The translations under genes and the position numbers were made by a program. From contig OZ059895.1 in the NCBI GenBank assembly GCA_964057225.1, positions 23,322,688 to 23,386,687 of the forward strand: a stretch of DNA of 64,000 nucleotides. Reading direction: 5' to 3'. Below, one piece after another: positions 1 through 10,700 of this stretch (within the stretch, counting starts at the first letter, position 1; each line of letters starts with the position of its first letter). Under the pieces are notes generated by a model that saw only the letters and a program-made list of their open reading frames with translations, made no database searches and was not told where the DNA came from. The stretch is from Auanema rhodensis. Lineage: Eukaryota > Nematoda > Chromadorea > Rhabditida > Rhabditidae.

Positions 1-51
1 CTAATTTTTGTATTAAGCGTTTCTCAATGTAGTATAGTGCATTCGATGCAG

Positions 52-102
52 ATTTTTAAGCTGCGTCGATCTGTGTTATCAGATTTGCGCTAGCTTAAAA
101 AT
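52..102. other. Compound dyad / hairpin H1, present in every monomer
   Basis: Shown on m1. Arms ATTTTTAAGCT (52-62) and AGCTTAAAAAT (92-102) are perfect 11-bp reverse complements. Past a single unpaired T (91), GCG (63-65) pairs with CGC (88-90). After a short internal loop, ATCTG (69-73) pairs with CAGAT (80-84), leaving the 6-nt loop TGTTAT (74-79). The result is 19 paired positions in a 51-nt fold. The right arm can also continue to position 106 (GCAC), pairing with GTGC at 37-40 if positions 41-51 bulge out. Variable sites lie in or near the loops: 65-67 (GTC or AAT), 69 (A or T) and 75 (G or T). Changes at 97 and 98 are A to G opposite T, which would leave G-T/G-U pairs. Whether a cruciform or a folded transcript forms is inference. 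Confidence 0.8.
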
Positions 103-110
103 GCACCGAG

Positions 111-124
111 ATATCAACTGATAT
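111..124. other. Short quasi-palindrome in each monomer
   Basis: ATATCA (111-116) and TGATAT (119-124) are reverse complements separated by AC. The diagnostic T/A site at position 126 lies just outside. Position 123 is G instead of A in m10 and m25 (around 3282 and 8549), one of the private marks that tie those two monomers together. No protein that binds such a site is known to me in this context; it may simply be sequence chance in AT-rich DNA. Confidence 0.5.
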
Positions 125-169
125 ATGTTCACACTTATATCCTCGATTTTCACCCTGAAGAATTAATTT

Positions 170-186
170 TTTCGTTGAATAACAAT
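170..186 (+). other. Partial CENP-B-box-like motif
   Basis: The mammalian CENP-B box core is N TTCG N4 A N2 CGGG N. Positions 171-174 are TTCG and position 179 is A, in the right spacing, and TTTCGTTG matches the first eight bases of the usual box. The CGGG half is absent (ACAA at 182-185). Five of nine essential bases therefore match. Half matches of this kind are common in AT-rich satellites, and no functional claim follows without a CENP-B-like protein in this species. It occurs once per monomer at the same position. Confidence 0.2.
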
Positions 187-205
187 GTCCATCGTCTTTG
201 CCTTG

Positions 206-284
206 AAAAAAGGAATCTAAAAACATCTACTTTTTGCTAAATTATTTTGAAATTTTTCGAAAAAATTTTTGTCAAAATGTTTTT
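206..284. other. Phased A/T tracts with an imperfect dyad (244-278)
   Basis: Runs of A or T at least four long lie at 206-211, 219-223, 231-235, 245-248, 253-257, 260-265, 266-270, 274-277 and 280-284, at roughly 6-13 bp centre spacing, a pattern that can give intrinsic bend. Inside, ATTTTGA (244-250) and TCAAAAT (272-278) are reverse complements around a centre holding TTTTTCGAAAAA (253-264), itself a perfect 12-bp palindrome. Several length or base changes fall here: the +1 insertion of the 352-bp monomers at about 250, T247C, T246C, C258T and T266C. Curvature and a role in nucleosome positioning are inferred from the tract pattern only. Confidence 0.6.
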
Positions 285-291
285 GGAAGCA

Positions 292-324
292 ATGTTGAGT
301 GTACATGGAAACTCAACATACACT
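292..324. other. Hairpin H2 with two overlapping alternative stems
   Basis: ATGTTGAGT (292-300) and ACTCAACAT (311-319) form a perfect 9-bp stem around a 10-nt loop. An overlapping alternative uses AGTGTA (298-303) and TACACT (319-324), 6 bp with a 15-nt loop, and cannot form at the same time. This is among the least variable parts of the monomer: reading all units I noticed only isolated changes, T302C in m157 (about 55061) and T324G in m89 (about 31216), both outside the 9-bp arms. The 91-bp deletion near 60.3 and 61.3 kb begins four bases before the left arm and removes the whole element. Confidence 0.75.
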
Positions 325-1053
325 AATGCATCATTTTTCAAACGATCATAACTAATTTTTGTATTAAGCGTTTCTCAATGTAGTATAGTGCATTCGATGC
401 GGATTTTTAAGCTGCGTCGATCTGTGTTATCAGATTTGCGCTAGCTTAAAAATGCACCGAGATATCAACTGATATATGTTCACACTTATATCCTCGATTT
501 TCACCCTGAAGAATTAATTTTTTCGTTGAATAACAATGTTCATCGTCTTTGCCTTGAAAAAAGGAATCTAAAAACATCTACTTTTTGCTAAATTATTTTG
601 AAATTTTTCGAAAAAATTTTTGTCAAAATGTTTTTGGAAGCAATGTTGAGTGTACATGGAAACTCAACATACACTAATGCATCATTTTTCAAACGATCAT
701 AACTAATTTTTGTATTAAGCGTTTCTCAATGTAGTATAGTGCATTCGATGCGGATTTTTAAGCTGCGTCGATCTGTGTTATCAGATTTGCGCTAGCTTAA
801 AAATGCACCGAGATATCAACTGATATATGTTCACACTTATATCCTCGATTTTCACCCTGAAGAATTAATTTTTTCGTTGAATAACAATGTTCATCGTCTT
901 TGCCTTGAAAAAAGGAATCTAAAAACATCTACTTTTTGCTAAATTATTTTGAAATTTTTCGAAAAAATTTTTGTCAAAATGTTTTTGGAAGCAATGTTGA
1001 GTGTACATGGAAACTCAACATACACTAATGCATCATTTTTCAAACGATCATAA

Positions 1054-1404
1054 CTGATTTTTGTATTAAGCGTTTCTCAATGTAGTATAGTGCATTCGAT
1101 GCGGATTTTTAAGCTGCGTCGATCTGTGTTATCAGATTTGCGCTAGCTTAGAAATGCACCGAGATATCAACTGATATATGTTCACACTTATATCCTCGAT
1201 TTTCACCCTGAAGAATTAATTTTTTCGTTGAATAACAATGTCCATCGTCTTTGCCTTGAAAAAAGGAATCTAAAAACATCTACTTTTTGCTAAATTATTT
1301 TGAAATTTTTCGAAAAAATTTTTGTCAAAATGTTTTTGGAAGCAATGTTGAGTGTACATGGAAACTCAACATACACTAATGCATCATTTTTCAAACGATC
1401 ATAA
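1054..1404 (+). repeat. Monomer m4, carries G98 and a private change at position 4
   Basis: This unit reads CTGATTTTTG instead of CTAATTTTTG at its start (A to G at position 4) and has G at position 98, a change otherwise linked with A50 units further along (for example 5267, 10534, 11938). Here position 50 is G, so the A50-G98 linkage is broken. It is otherwise type I (T126, C189, GG212-213). Confidence 0.85.
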
Positions 1405-3510
1405 CTAATTTTTGTATTAAGCGTTTCTCAATGTAGTTTAGTGCATTCGATGCGGATTTTTAAGCTGCGTCGATCTGTGTTATCAGATTTGCGCTAGCTT
1501 AAAAATGCACCGAGATATCAACTGATATATGTTCACACTTATATCCTCGATTTTCACCCTGAAGAATTAATTTTTTCGTTGAATAACAATGTTCATCGTC
1601 TTTGCCTTGAAAAAAGGAATCTAAAAACATCTACTTTTTGCTAAATTATTTTGAAATTTTTCGAAAAAATTTTTGTCAAAATGTTTTTGGAAGCAATGTT
1701 GAGTGTACATGGAAACTCAACATACACTAATGCATCATTTTTCAAACGATTATAACTAATTTTTGTATTAAGCGTTTCTCAATGTAGTATAGTGCATTCG
1801 ATGCGGATTTTTAAGCTGCGTCGATCTGTGTTATCAGATTTGCGCTAGCTTAAAAATGCACCGAGATATCAACTGATATATGTTCACACTTATATCCTCG
1901 ATTTTCACCCTGAAGAATTAATTTTTTCGTTGAATAACAATGTTCATCGTCTTTGTCTTGAAAAAAGGAATCTAAAAACATCTACTTTTTGCTAAATTAT
2001 TTTGAAATTTTTCGAAAAAATTTTTGTCAAAATGTTTTTGGAAGCAATGTTGAGTGTACATGGAAACTCAACATACACTAATGCATCATTTTTCAAACGA
2101 TCATAACTAATTTTTGTATTAAGCGTTTCTCAATGTAGTTTAGTGCATTCGATGCGGATTTTTAAGCTGCGTCGATCTGTGTTATCAGATTTGCGCTAGC
2201 TTAAAAATGCACCGAGATATCAACTGATATATGTTCACACTTATATCCTCGATTTTCACCCTGAAGAATTAATTTTTTCGTTGAATAACAATGTTCATCG
2301 TCTTTGCCTTGAAAAAAGGAATCTAAAAACATCTACTTTTTGCTAAATTATTTTGAAATTTTTCGAAAAAATTTTTGTCAAAATGTTTTTGGAAGCAATG
2401 TTGAGTGTACATGGAAACTCAACATACACTAATGCATCATTTTTCAAACGATTATAACTAATTTTTGTATTAAGCGTTTCTCAATGTAGTATAGTGCATT
2501 CGATGCGGATTTTTAAGCTGCGTCGATCTGTGTTATCAGATTTGCGCTAGCTTAAAAATGCACCGAGATATCAACTGATATATGTTCACACTTATATCCT
2601 CGATTTTCACCCTGAAGAATTAATTTTTTCGTTGAATAACAATGTTCATCGTCTTTGTCTTGAAAAAAGGAATCTAAAAACATCTACTTTTTGCTAAATT
2701 ATTTTGAAATTTTTCGAAAAAATTTTTGTCAAAATGTTTTTGGAAGCAATGTTGAGTGTACATGGAAACTCAACATACACTAATGCATCATTTTTCAAAC
2801 GATCATAACTAATTTTTGTATTAAGCGTTTCTCAATGTAGTTTAGTGCATTCGATGCGGATTTTTAAGCTGCGTCGATCTGTGTTATCAGATTTGCGCTA
2901 GCTTAAAAATGCACCGAGATATCAACTGATATATGTTCACACTTATATCCTCGATTTTCACCCTGAAGAATTAATTTTTTCGTTGAATAACAATGTTCAT
3001 CGTCTTTGCCTTGAAAAAAGGAATCTAAAAACATCTACTTTTTGCTAAATTATTTTGAAATTTTTCGAAAAAATTTTTGTCAAAATGTTTTTGGAAGCAA
3101 TGTTGAGTGTACATGGAAACTCAACATACACTAATGCATCATTTTTCAAACGATTATAACTAATTTTTGTATTAAGCGTTTCTCAATGTAGTATAGTGCA
3201 TTCGATGCGGATTTTTAAGCTGCGTCGATCTGTGTTATCAGATTTGCGCTAGCTTAAAAATGCACCGAGATATCAACTGATGTATGTTCACACTTATATC
3301 CTCGATTTTCACCCTGAAGAATTAATTTTTTCGTTGAATAACAATGTTCATCGTCTTTGTCTTGAAAAAAGGAATCTAAAAACATCTACTTTTTGCTAAA
3401 TTATTTTGAAATTTTTCGAAAAAATTTTTGTCAAAATGTTTTTGGAAGCAATGTTGAGTGTACATGGAAACTCAACATACACTAATGCATCATTTTTCAA
3501 ACGATCATAA
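1405..3510 (+). repeat. Three copies of a 702-bp dimer
   Basis: Units m5 to m10 alternate between two kinds. Odd units have T34 and T347 (AGTTTAG, GATTATAAC) with T189. Even units have A34, C347, T189 and GTCTTG in place of GCCTTG at 200-205. The pair repeats three times (1405-2106, 2107-2808, 2809-3510). The last even unit adds G123 (GATGTATG). T34 units occur nowhere beyond 11.3 kb. This is a local dimeric higher-order repeat, probably made by unequal exchange. Confidence 0.9.
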
Positions 3511-6319
3511 CTAATTTTTGTATTAAGCGTTTCTCAATGTAGTATAGTGCATTCGATGCGGATTTTTAAGCTGCGTCGATCTGTGTTATCAGATTTGCGC
3601 TAGCTTAAAAATGCACCGAGATATCAACTGATATATGTTCACACTTATATCCTCGATTTTCACCCTGAAGAATTAATTTTTTCGTTGAATAACAATGTTC
3701 ATCGTCTTTGCCTTGAAAAAAGGAATCTAAAAACATCTACTTTTTGCTAAATTATTCTGAAATTTTTCGAAAAAATTTTTGTCAAAATGTTTTTGGAAGC
3801 AATGTTGAGTGTACATGGAAACTCAACATACACTAATGCATCATTTTTCAAACGATCATAACTAATTTTTGTATTAAGCGTTTCTCAATGTAGTATAGTG
3901 CATTCGATGCGGATTTTTAAGCTGCGTCGATCTGTGTTATCAGATTTGCGCTAGCTTAAAAATGCACCGAGATATCAACTGATATAAGTTCACACTTATA
4001 TCCTCGATTTTCACCCTGAAGAATTAATTTTTTCGTTGAATAACAATGTCCATCGTCTTTGCCTTGAAAAAAGAAATCTAAAAACATCTACTTTTTGCTA
4101 AATTATTTTGAAATTTTTCGAAAAAATTTTTGTCAAAATGTTTTTGGAAGCAATGTTGAGTGTACATGGAAACTCAACATACACTAATGCATCATTTTTC
4201 AAACGATCATAACTAATTTTTGTATTAAGCGTTTCTCAATGTAGTATAGTGCATTCGATGCAGATTTTTAAGCTGCGTCGATCTGTGTTATCAGATTTGC
4301 GCTAGCTTAAAAATGCACCGAGATATCAACTGATATAAGTTCACACTTATATCCTCGATTTTCACCCTGAAGAATTAATTTTTTCGTTGAATAACAATGT
4401 CCATCGTCTTTGCCTTGAAAAAAGAAATCTAAAAACATCTACTTTTTGCTAAATTATTTTGTTAATTTTTCGAAAAAATTTTTGTCAAAATGTTTTTGGA
4501 AGCAATGTTGAGTGTACATGGAAACTCAACATACACTAATGCATCATTTTTCAAACGATCATAACTAATTTTTGTATTAAGCGTTTCTCAATGTAGTATA
4601 GTGCATTCGATGCGGATTTTTAAGCTGCGTCGATCTGTGTTATCAGATTTGCGCTAGCTTAAAAATGCACCGAGATATCAACTGATATATGTTCACACTT
4701 ATATCCTCGATTTTCACCCTGAAGAATTAATTTTTTCGTTGAATAACAATGTCCATCGTCTTTGCCTTGAAAAAAGGAATCTAAAAACATCTACTTTTTG
4801 CTAAATTATTTTGAAATTTTTCGAAAAAATTTTTGTCAAAATGTTTTTAGAAGCAATGTTGAGTGTACATGGAAACTCAACATACACTAATGCATCATTT
4901 TTCAAACGATCATAACTAATTTTTGTATTAAGCGTTTCTCAATGTAGTATAGTGCATTCGATGCGGATTTTTAAGCTGCAATGATCTGTGTTATCAGATT
5001 TGCGCTAGCTTAAAAATGCACCGAGATATCAACTGATATAAGTTCACACTTATATCCTCGATTTTCACCCTGAAGAATTAATTTTTTCGTTGAATAACAA
5101 TGTCCATCGTCTTTGCCTTGAAAAAAGAAATCTAAAAACATCTACTTTTTGCTAAATTATTTTGAAATTTTTCGAAAAAATTTTTGTCAAAATGTTTTTG
5201 GAAGCAATGTTGAGTGTACATGGAAACTCAACATACACTAATGCATCATTTTTCAAACGATCATAACTAATTTTTGTATTAAGCGTTTCTCAATGTAGTA
5301 TAGTGCATTCGATGCAGATTTTTAAGCTGCGTCGATCTGTGTTATCAGATTTGCGCTAGCTTAGAAATGCACCGAGATATCAACTGATATATGTTCACAC
5401 TTATATCCTCGATTTTCACCCTGAAGAATTAATTTTTTCGTTGAATAACAATGTCCATCGTCTTTGCCTTGAAAAAAGGAATCTAAAAACATCTACTTTT
5501 TGCTAAATTATTTTGAAATTTTTCGAAAAAATTTTTGTCAAAATGTTTTTGGAAGCAATGTTGAGTGTACATGGAAACTCAACATACACTAATGCATCAT
5601 TTTTCAAACGATCATAACTAATTTTTGTATTAAGCGTTTCTCAATGTAGTTTAGTGCATTCGATGCGGATTTTTAAGCTGCGTCGATCTGTGTTATCAGA
5701 TTTGCGCTAGCTTAAAAATGCACCGAGATATCAACTGATATATGTTCACACTTATATCCTCGACTTTCACCCTGAAGAATTAATTTTTTCGTTGAATAAC
5801 AATGTTCATCGTCTTTGCCTTGAAAAAAGGAATCTAAAAACATCTACTTTTTGCTAAATTATTTTGAAATTTTTCGAAAAAATTTTTGTCAAAATGTTTT
5901 TGGAAGCAATGTTGAGTGTACATGGAAACTCAACATACACTAATGCATCATTTTTCAAACGATTATAACTAATTTTTGTATCAAGCGTTTCTCAATGTAG
6001 TATAGTGCATTCGATGCGGATTTTTAAGCTGCGTCGATCTGTGTTATCAGATTTGCGCTAGCTTAAAAATGCACCGAGATATCAACTGATATAAGTTCAC
6101 ACTTATATCCTCGATTTTCACCCTGAAGAATTAATTTTTTCGTTGAATAACAATGTCCATCGTCTTTGCCTTGAAAAAAGAAATCTAAAAACATCTACTT
6201 TTTGCTAAATTATTTTGAAATTTTTTGAAAAAATTTTTGTCAAAATGTTTTTAGAAGCAATGTTGAGTGTACATGGAAACTCAACATACACTAATGCATC
6301 ATTTTTCAAACGATCATAA
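2458..6319 (+). repeat. 11-monomer duplication, copy A
   Basis: Units m8 to m18 match m23 to m33 one for one, 5267 bp downstream. Shared private marks in order are: GTCTTG at 200-205; T34/T347; G123; T247C; type II; A50 with the +1 insertion; A285; AAT65-67; A50+G98; CGACT in place of CGATT at 144-148 with T34; and C14 with T258 and A285. The left boundary lies between positions 189 and 347 of m7/m22, the right between the end of m18 and position 65 of m19/m34. Core copies are both 3862 bp. So many shared rare changes in the same order indicate a recent segmental duplication. Confidence 0.92.
4213..4564 (+). repeat. 352-bp monomer m13 (+1 insertion variant)
   Basis: At positions 249-252 this unit reads GTTAA before the TTTTTCG run where others read GAAA, a net gain of one base. 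The same change is in the units starting at 6671, 9480 and 12640 and nowhere else in the window. It comes with A50 in the first three. It is absent beyond 13 kb. Confidence 0.93.
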
Positions 6320-6670
6320 CTAATTTTTGTATTAAGCGTTTCTCAATGTAGTATAGTGCATTCGATGCGGATTTTTAAGCTGCGTCGATCTGTGTTATCA
6401 GATTTGCGCTAGCTTAAAAATGCACCGAGATATCAACTGATATAAGTTCACACTTATATCCTCGATTTTCACCCTGAAGAATTAATTTTTTCGTTGAATA
6501 ACAATGTCCATCGTCTTTGCCTTGAAAAAAGAAATCTAAAAACATCTACTTTTTGCTAAATTATTTTGAAATTTTTCGAAAAAATTTTTGTCAAAATGTT
6601 TTTGGAAGCAATGTTGAGTGTACATGGAAACTCAACATACACTAATGCATCATTTTTCAAACGATCATAA

Positions 6671-7022
6671 CTAATTTTTGTATTAAGCGTTTCTCAATGT
6701 AGTATAGTGCATTCGATGCAGATTTTTAAGCTGCGTCGATCTGTGTTATCAGATTTGCGCTAGCTTAAAAATGCACCGAGATATCAACTGATATAAGTTC
6801 ACACTTATATCCTCGATTTTCACCCTGAAGAATTAATTTTTTCGTTGAATAACAATGTCCATCGTCTTTGCCTTGAAAAAAGAAATCTAAAAACATCTAC
6901 TTTTTGCTAAATTATTTTGTTAATTTTTCGAAAAAATTTTTGTCAAAATGTTTTTGGAAGCAATGTTGAGTGTACATGGAAACTCAACATACACTAATGC
7001 ATCATTTTTCAAACGATCATAA
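6671..7022 (+). repeat. 352-bp monomer m20 (+1 insertion variant)
   Basis: It has the same GTTAA change, A50, A126, C189 and GA212-213 as the unit at 4213, and is preceded like it by a type II unit. It lies between the two copies of the 11-monomer block, so the type II / insertion pair was copied on at least one further occasion. Confidence 0.93.
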
Positions 7023-7724
7023 CTAATTTTTGTATTAAGCGTTTCTCAATGTAGTATAGTGCATTCGATGCGGATTTTTAAGCTGCGTCGATCTGTGTTA
7101 TCAGATTTGCGCTAGCTTAAAAATGCACCGAGATATCAACTGATATATGTTCACACTTATATCCTCGATTTTCACCCTGAAGAATTAATTTTTTCGTTGA
7201 ATAACAATGTCCATCGTCTTTGCCTTGAAAAAAGGAATCTAAAAACATCTACTTTTTGCTAAATTATTTTGAAATTTTTCGAAAAAATTTTTGTCAAAAT
7301 GTTTTTGGAAGCAATGTTGAGTGTACATGGAAACTCAACATACACTAATGCATCATTTTTCAAACGATTATAACTAATTTTTGTATTAAGCGTTTCTCAA
7401 TGTAGTATAGTGCATTCGATGCGGATTTTTAAGCTGCGTCGATCTGTGTTATCAGATTTGCGCTAGCTTAAAAATGCACCGAGATATCAACTGATATATG
7501 TTCACACTTATATCCTCGATTTTCACCCTGAAGAATTAATTTTTTCGTTGAATAACAATGTCCATCGTCTTTGCCTTGAAAAAAGGAATCTAAAAACATC
7601 TACTTTTTGCTAAATTATTTTGAAATTTTTCGAAAAAATTTTTGTCAAAATGTTTTTGGAAGCAATGTTGAGTGTACATGGAAACTCAACATACACTAAT
7701 GCATCATTTTTCAAACGATTATAA

Positions 7725-10700
7725 CTAATTTTTGTATTAAGCGTTTCTCAATGTAGTATAGTGCATTCGATGCGGATTTTTAAGCTGCGTCGATCTGTGT
7801 TATCAGATTTGCGCTAGCTTAAAAATGCACCGAGATATCAACTGATATATGTTCACACTTATATCCTCGATTTTCACCCTGAAGAATTAATTTTTTCGTT
7901 GAATAACAATGTTCATCGTCTTTGTCTTGAAAAAAGGAATCTAAAAACATCTACTTTTTGCTAAATTATTTTGAAATTTTTCGAAAAAATTTTTGTCAAA
8001 ATGTTTTTGGAAGCAATGTTGAGTGTACATGGAAACTCAACATACACTAATGCATCATTTTTCAAACGATCATAACTAATTTTTGTATTAAGCGTTTCTC
8101 AATGTAGTTTAGTGCATTCGATGCGGATTTTTAAGCTGCGTCGATCTGTGTTATCAGATTTGCGCTAGCTTAAAAATGCACCGAGATATCAACTGATATA
8201 TGTTCACACTTATATCCTCGATTTTCACCCTGAAGAATTAATTTTTTCGTTGAATAACAATGTTCATCGTCTTTGCCTTGAAAAAAGGAATCTAAAAACA
8301 TCTACTTTTTGCTAAATTATTTTGAAATTTTTCGAAAAAATTTTTGTCAAAATGTTTTTGGAAGCAATGTTGAGTGTACATGGAAACTCAACATACACTA
8401 ATGCATCATTTTTCAAACGATTATAACTAATTTTTGTATTAAGCGTTTCTCAATGTAGTATAGTGCATTCGATGCGGATTTTTAAGCTGCGTCGATCTGT
8501 GTTATCAGATTTGCGCTAGCTTAAAAATGCACCGAGATATCAACTGATGTATGTTCACACTTATATCCTCGATTTTCACCCTGAAGAATTAATTTTTTCG
8601 TTGAATAACAATGTTCATCGTCTTTGTCTTGAAAAAAGGAATCTAAAAACATCTACTTTTTGCTAAATTATTTTGAAATTTTTCGAAAAAATTTTTGTCA
8701 AAATGTTTTTGGAAGCAATGTTGAGTGTACATGGAAACTCAACATACACTAATGCATCATTTTTCAAACGATCATAACTAATTTTTGTATTAAGCGTTTC
8801 TCAATGTAGTATAGTGCATTCGATGCGGATTTTTAAGCTGCGTCGATCTGTGTTATCAGATTTGCGCTAGCTTAAAAATGCACCGAGATATCAACTGATA
8901 TATGTTCACACTTATATCCTCGATTTTCACCCTGAAGAATTAATTTTTTCGTTGAATAACAATGTTCATCGTCTTTGCCTTGAAAAAAGGAATCTAAAAA
9001 CATCTACTTTTTGCTAAATTATTCTGAAATTTTTCGAAAAAATTTTTGTCAAAATGTTTTTGGAAGCAATGTTGAGTGTACATGGAAACTCAACATACAC
9101 TAATGCATCATTTTTCAAACGATCATAACTAATTTTTGTATTAAGCGTTTCTCAATGTAGTATAGTGCATTCGATGCGGATTTTTAAGCTGCGTCGATCT
9201 GTGTTATCAGATTTGCGCTAGCTTAAAAATGCACCGAGATATCAACTGATATAAGTTCACACTTATATCCTCGATTTTCACCCTGAAGAATTAATTTTTT
9301 CGTTGAATAACAATGTCCATCGTCTTTGCCTTGAAAAAAGAAATCTAAAAACATCTACTTTTTGCTAAATTATTTTGAAATTTTTCGAAAAAATTTTTGT
9401 CAAAATGTTTTTGGAAGCAATGTTGAGTGTACATGGAAACTCAACATACACTAATGCATCATTTTTCAAACGATCATAACTAATTTTTGTATTAAGCGTT
9501 TCTCAATGTAGTATAGTGCATTCGATGCAGATTTTTAAGCTGCGTCGATCTGTGTTATCAGATTTGCGCTAGCTTAAAAATGCACCGAGATATCAACTGA
9601 TATAAGTTCACACTTATATCCTCGATTTTCACCCTGAAGAATTAATTTTTTCGTTGAATAACAATGTCCATCGTCTTTGCCTTGAAAAAAGAAATCTAAA
9701 AACATCTACTTTTTGCTAAATTATTTTGTTAATTTTTCGAAAAAATTTTTGTCAAAATGTTTTTGGAAGCAATGTTGAGTGTACATGGAAACTCAACATA
9801 CACTAATGCATCATTTTTCAAACGATCATAACTAATTTTTGTATTAAGCGTTTCTCAATGTAGTATAGTGCATTCGATGCGGATTTTTAAGCTGCGTCGA
9901 TCTGTGTTATCAGATTTGCGCTAGCTTAAAAATGCACCGAGATATCAACTGATATATGTTCACACTTATATCCTCGATTTTCACCCTGAAGAATTAATTT
10001 TTTCGTTGAATAACAATGTCCATCGTCTTTGCCTTGAAAAAAGGAATCTAAAAACATCTACTTTTTGCTAAATTATTTTGAAATTTTTCGAAAAAATTTT
10101 TGTCAAAATGTTTTTAGAAGCAATGTTGAGTGTACATGGAAACTCAACATACACTAATGCATCATTTTTCAAACGATCATAACTAATTTTTGTATTAAGC
10201 GTTTCTCAATGTAGTATAGTGCATTCGATGCGGATTTTTAAGCTGCAATGATCTGTGTTATCAGATTTGCGCTAGCTTAAAAATGCACCGAGATATCAAC
10301 TGATATAAGTTCACACTTATATCCTCGATTTTCACCCTGAAGAATTAATTTTTTCGTTGAATAACAATGTCCATCGTCTTTGCCTTGAAAAAAGAAATCT
10401 AAAAACATCTACTTTTTGCTAAATTATTTTGAAATTTTTCGAAAAAATTTTTGTCAAAATGTTTTTGGAAGCAATGTTGAGTGTACATGGAAACTCAACA
10501 TACACTAATGCATCATTTTTCAAACGATCATAACTAATTTTTGTATTAAGCGTTTCTCAATGTAGTATAGTGCATTCGATGCAGATTTTTAAGCTGCGTC
10601 GATCTGTGTTATCAGATTTGCGCTAGCTTAGAAATGCACCGAGATATCAACTGATATATGTTCACACTTATATCCTCGATTTTCACCCTGAAGAATTAAT

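Larger units (their letters stand above)
1..351 (+). repeat. Reference monomer (m1), used as coordinate system
   Basis: This is the first complete unit; position 1 is the C of the CTAATTTTTG motif, chosen only because it falls on base 1 of the window. I counted 109 G+C in 351 bases (31%), with 57 C, 52 G and 11 CpG against about 8.4 expected, so CpG is not depleted. Single NheI (positions 89-94) and EcoRV (110-115) sites occur in almost every unit, so either enzyme should give a 351-bp ladder. Stop codons on + fall in all frames; the widest gap is positions 91 to 238. On - the widest gap is 237 to 375 (into the next unit). I found no internal half-repeat: positions 1-175 and 176-351 do not resemble each other. 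m1 itself is type I with A at position 50. Confidence 0.95.

Noticed and set aside
170-186. Full CENP-B box
   Set aside because: The CGGG half of the core is absent on both strands, so only a partial resemblance is reported.
244-278. Intrinsic terminator or promoter elements in the A/T-rich dyad
   Set aside because: The pattern is AT-tract symmetry without a GC-rich stem, and there is no gene to regulate; eukaryotic satellite context makes such a call unsupported.
1-351. Internal half-monomer (about 175-bp) ancestral dimer
   Set aside because: I compared the two halves by eye and saw only short AT-rich matches, no consistent alignment.
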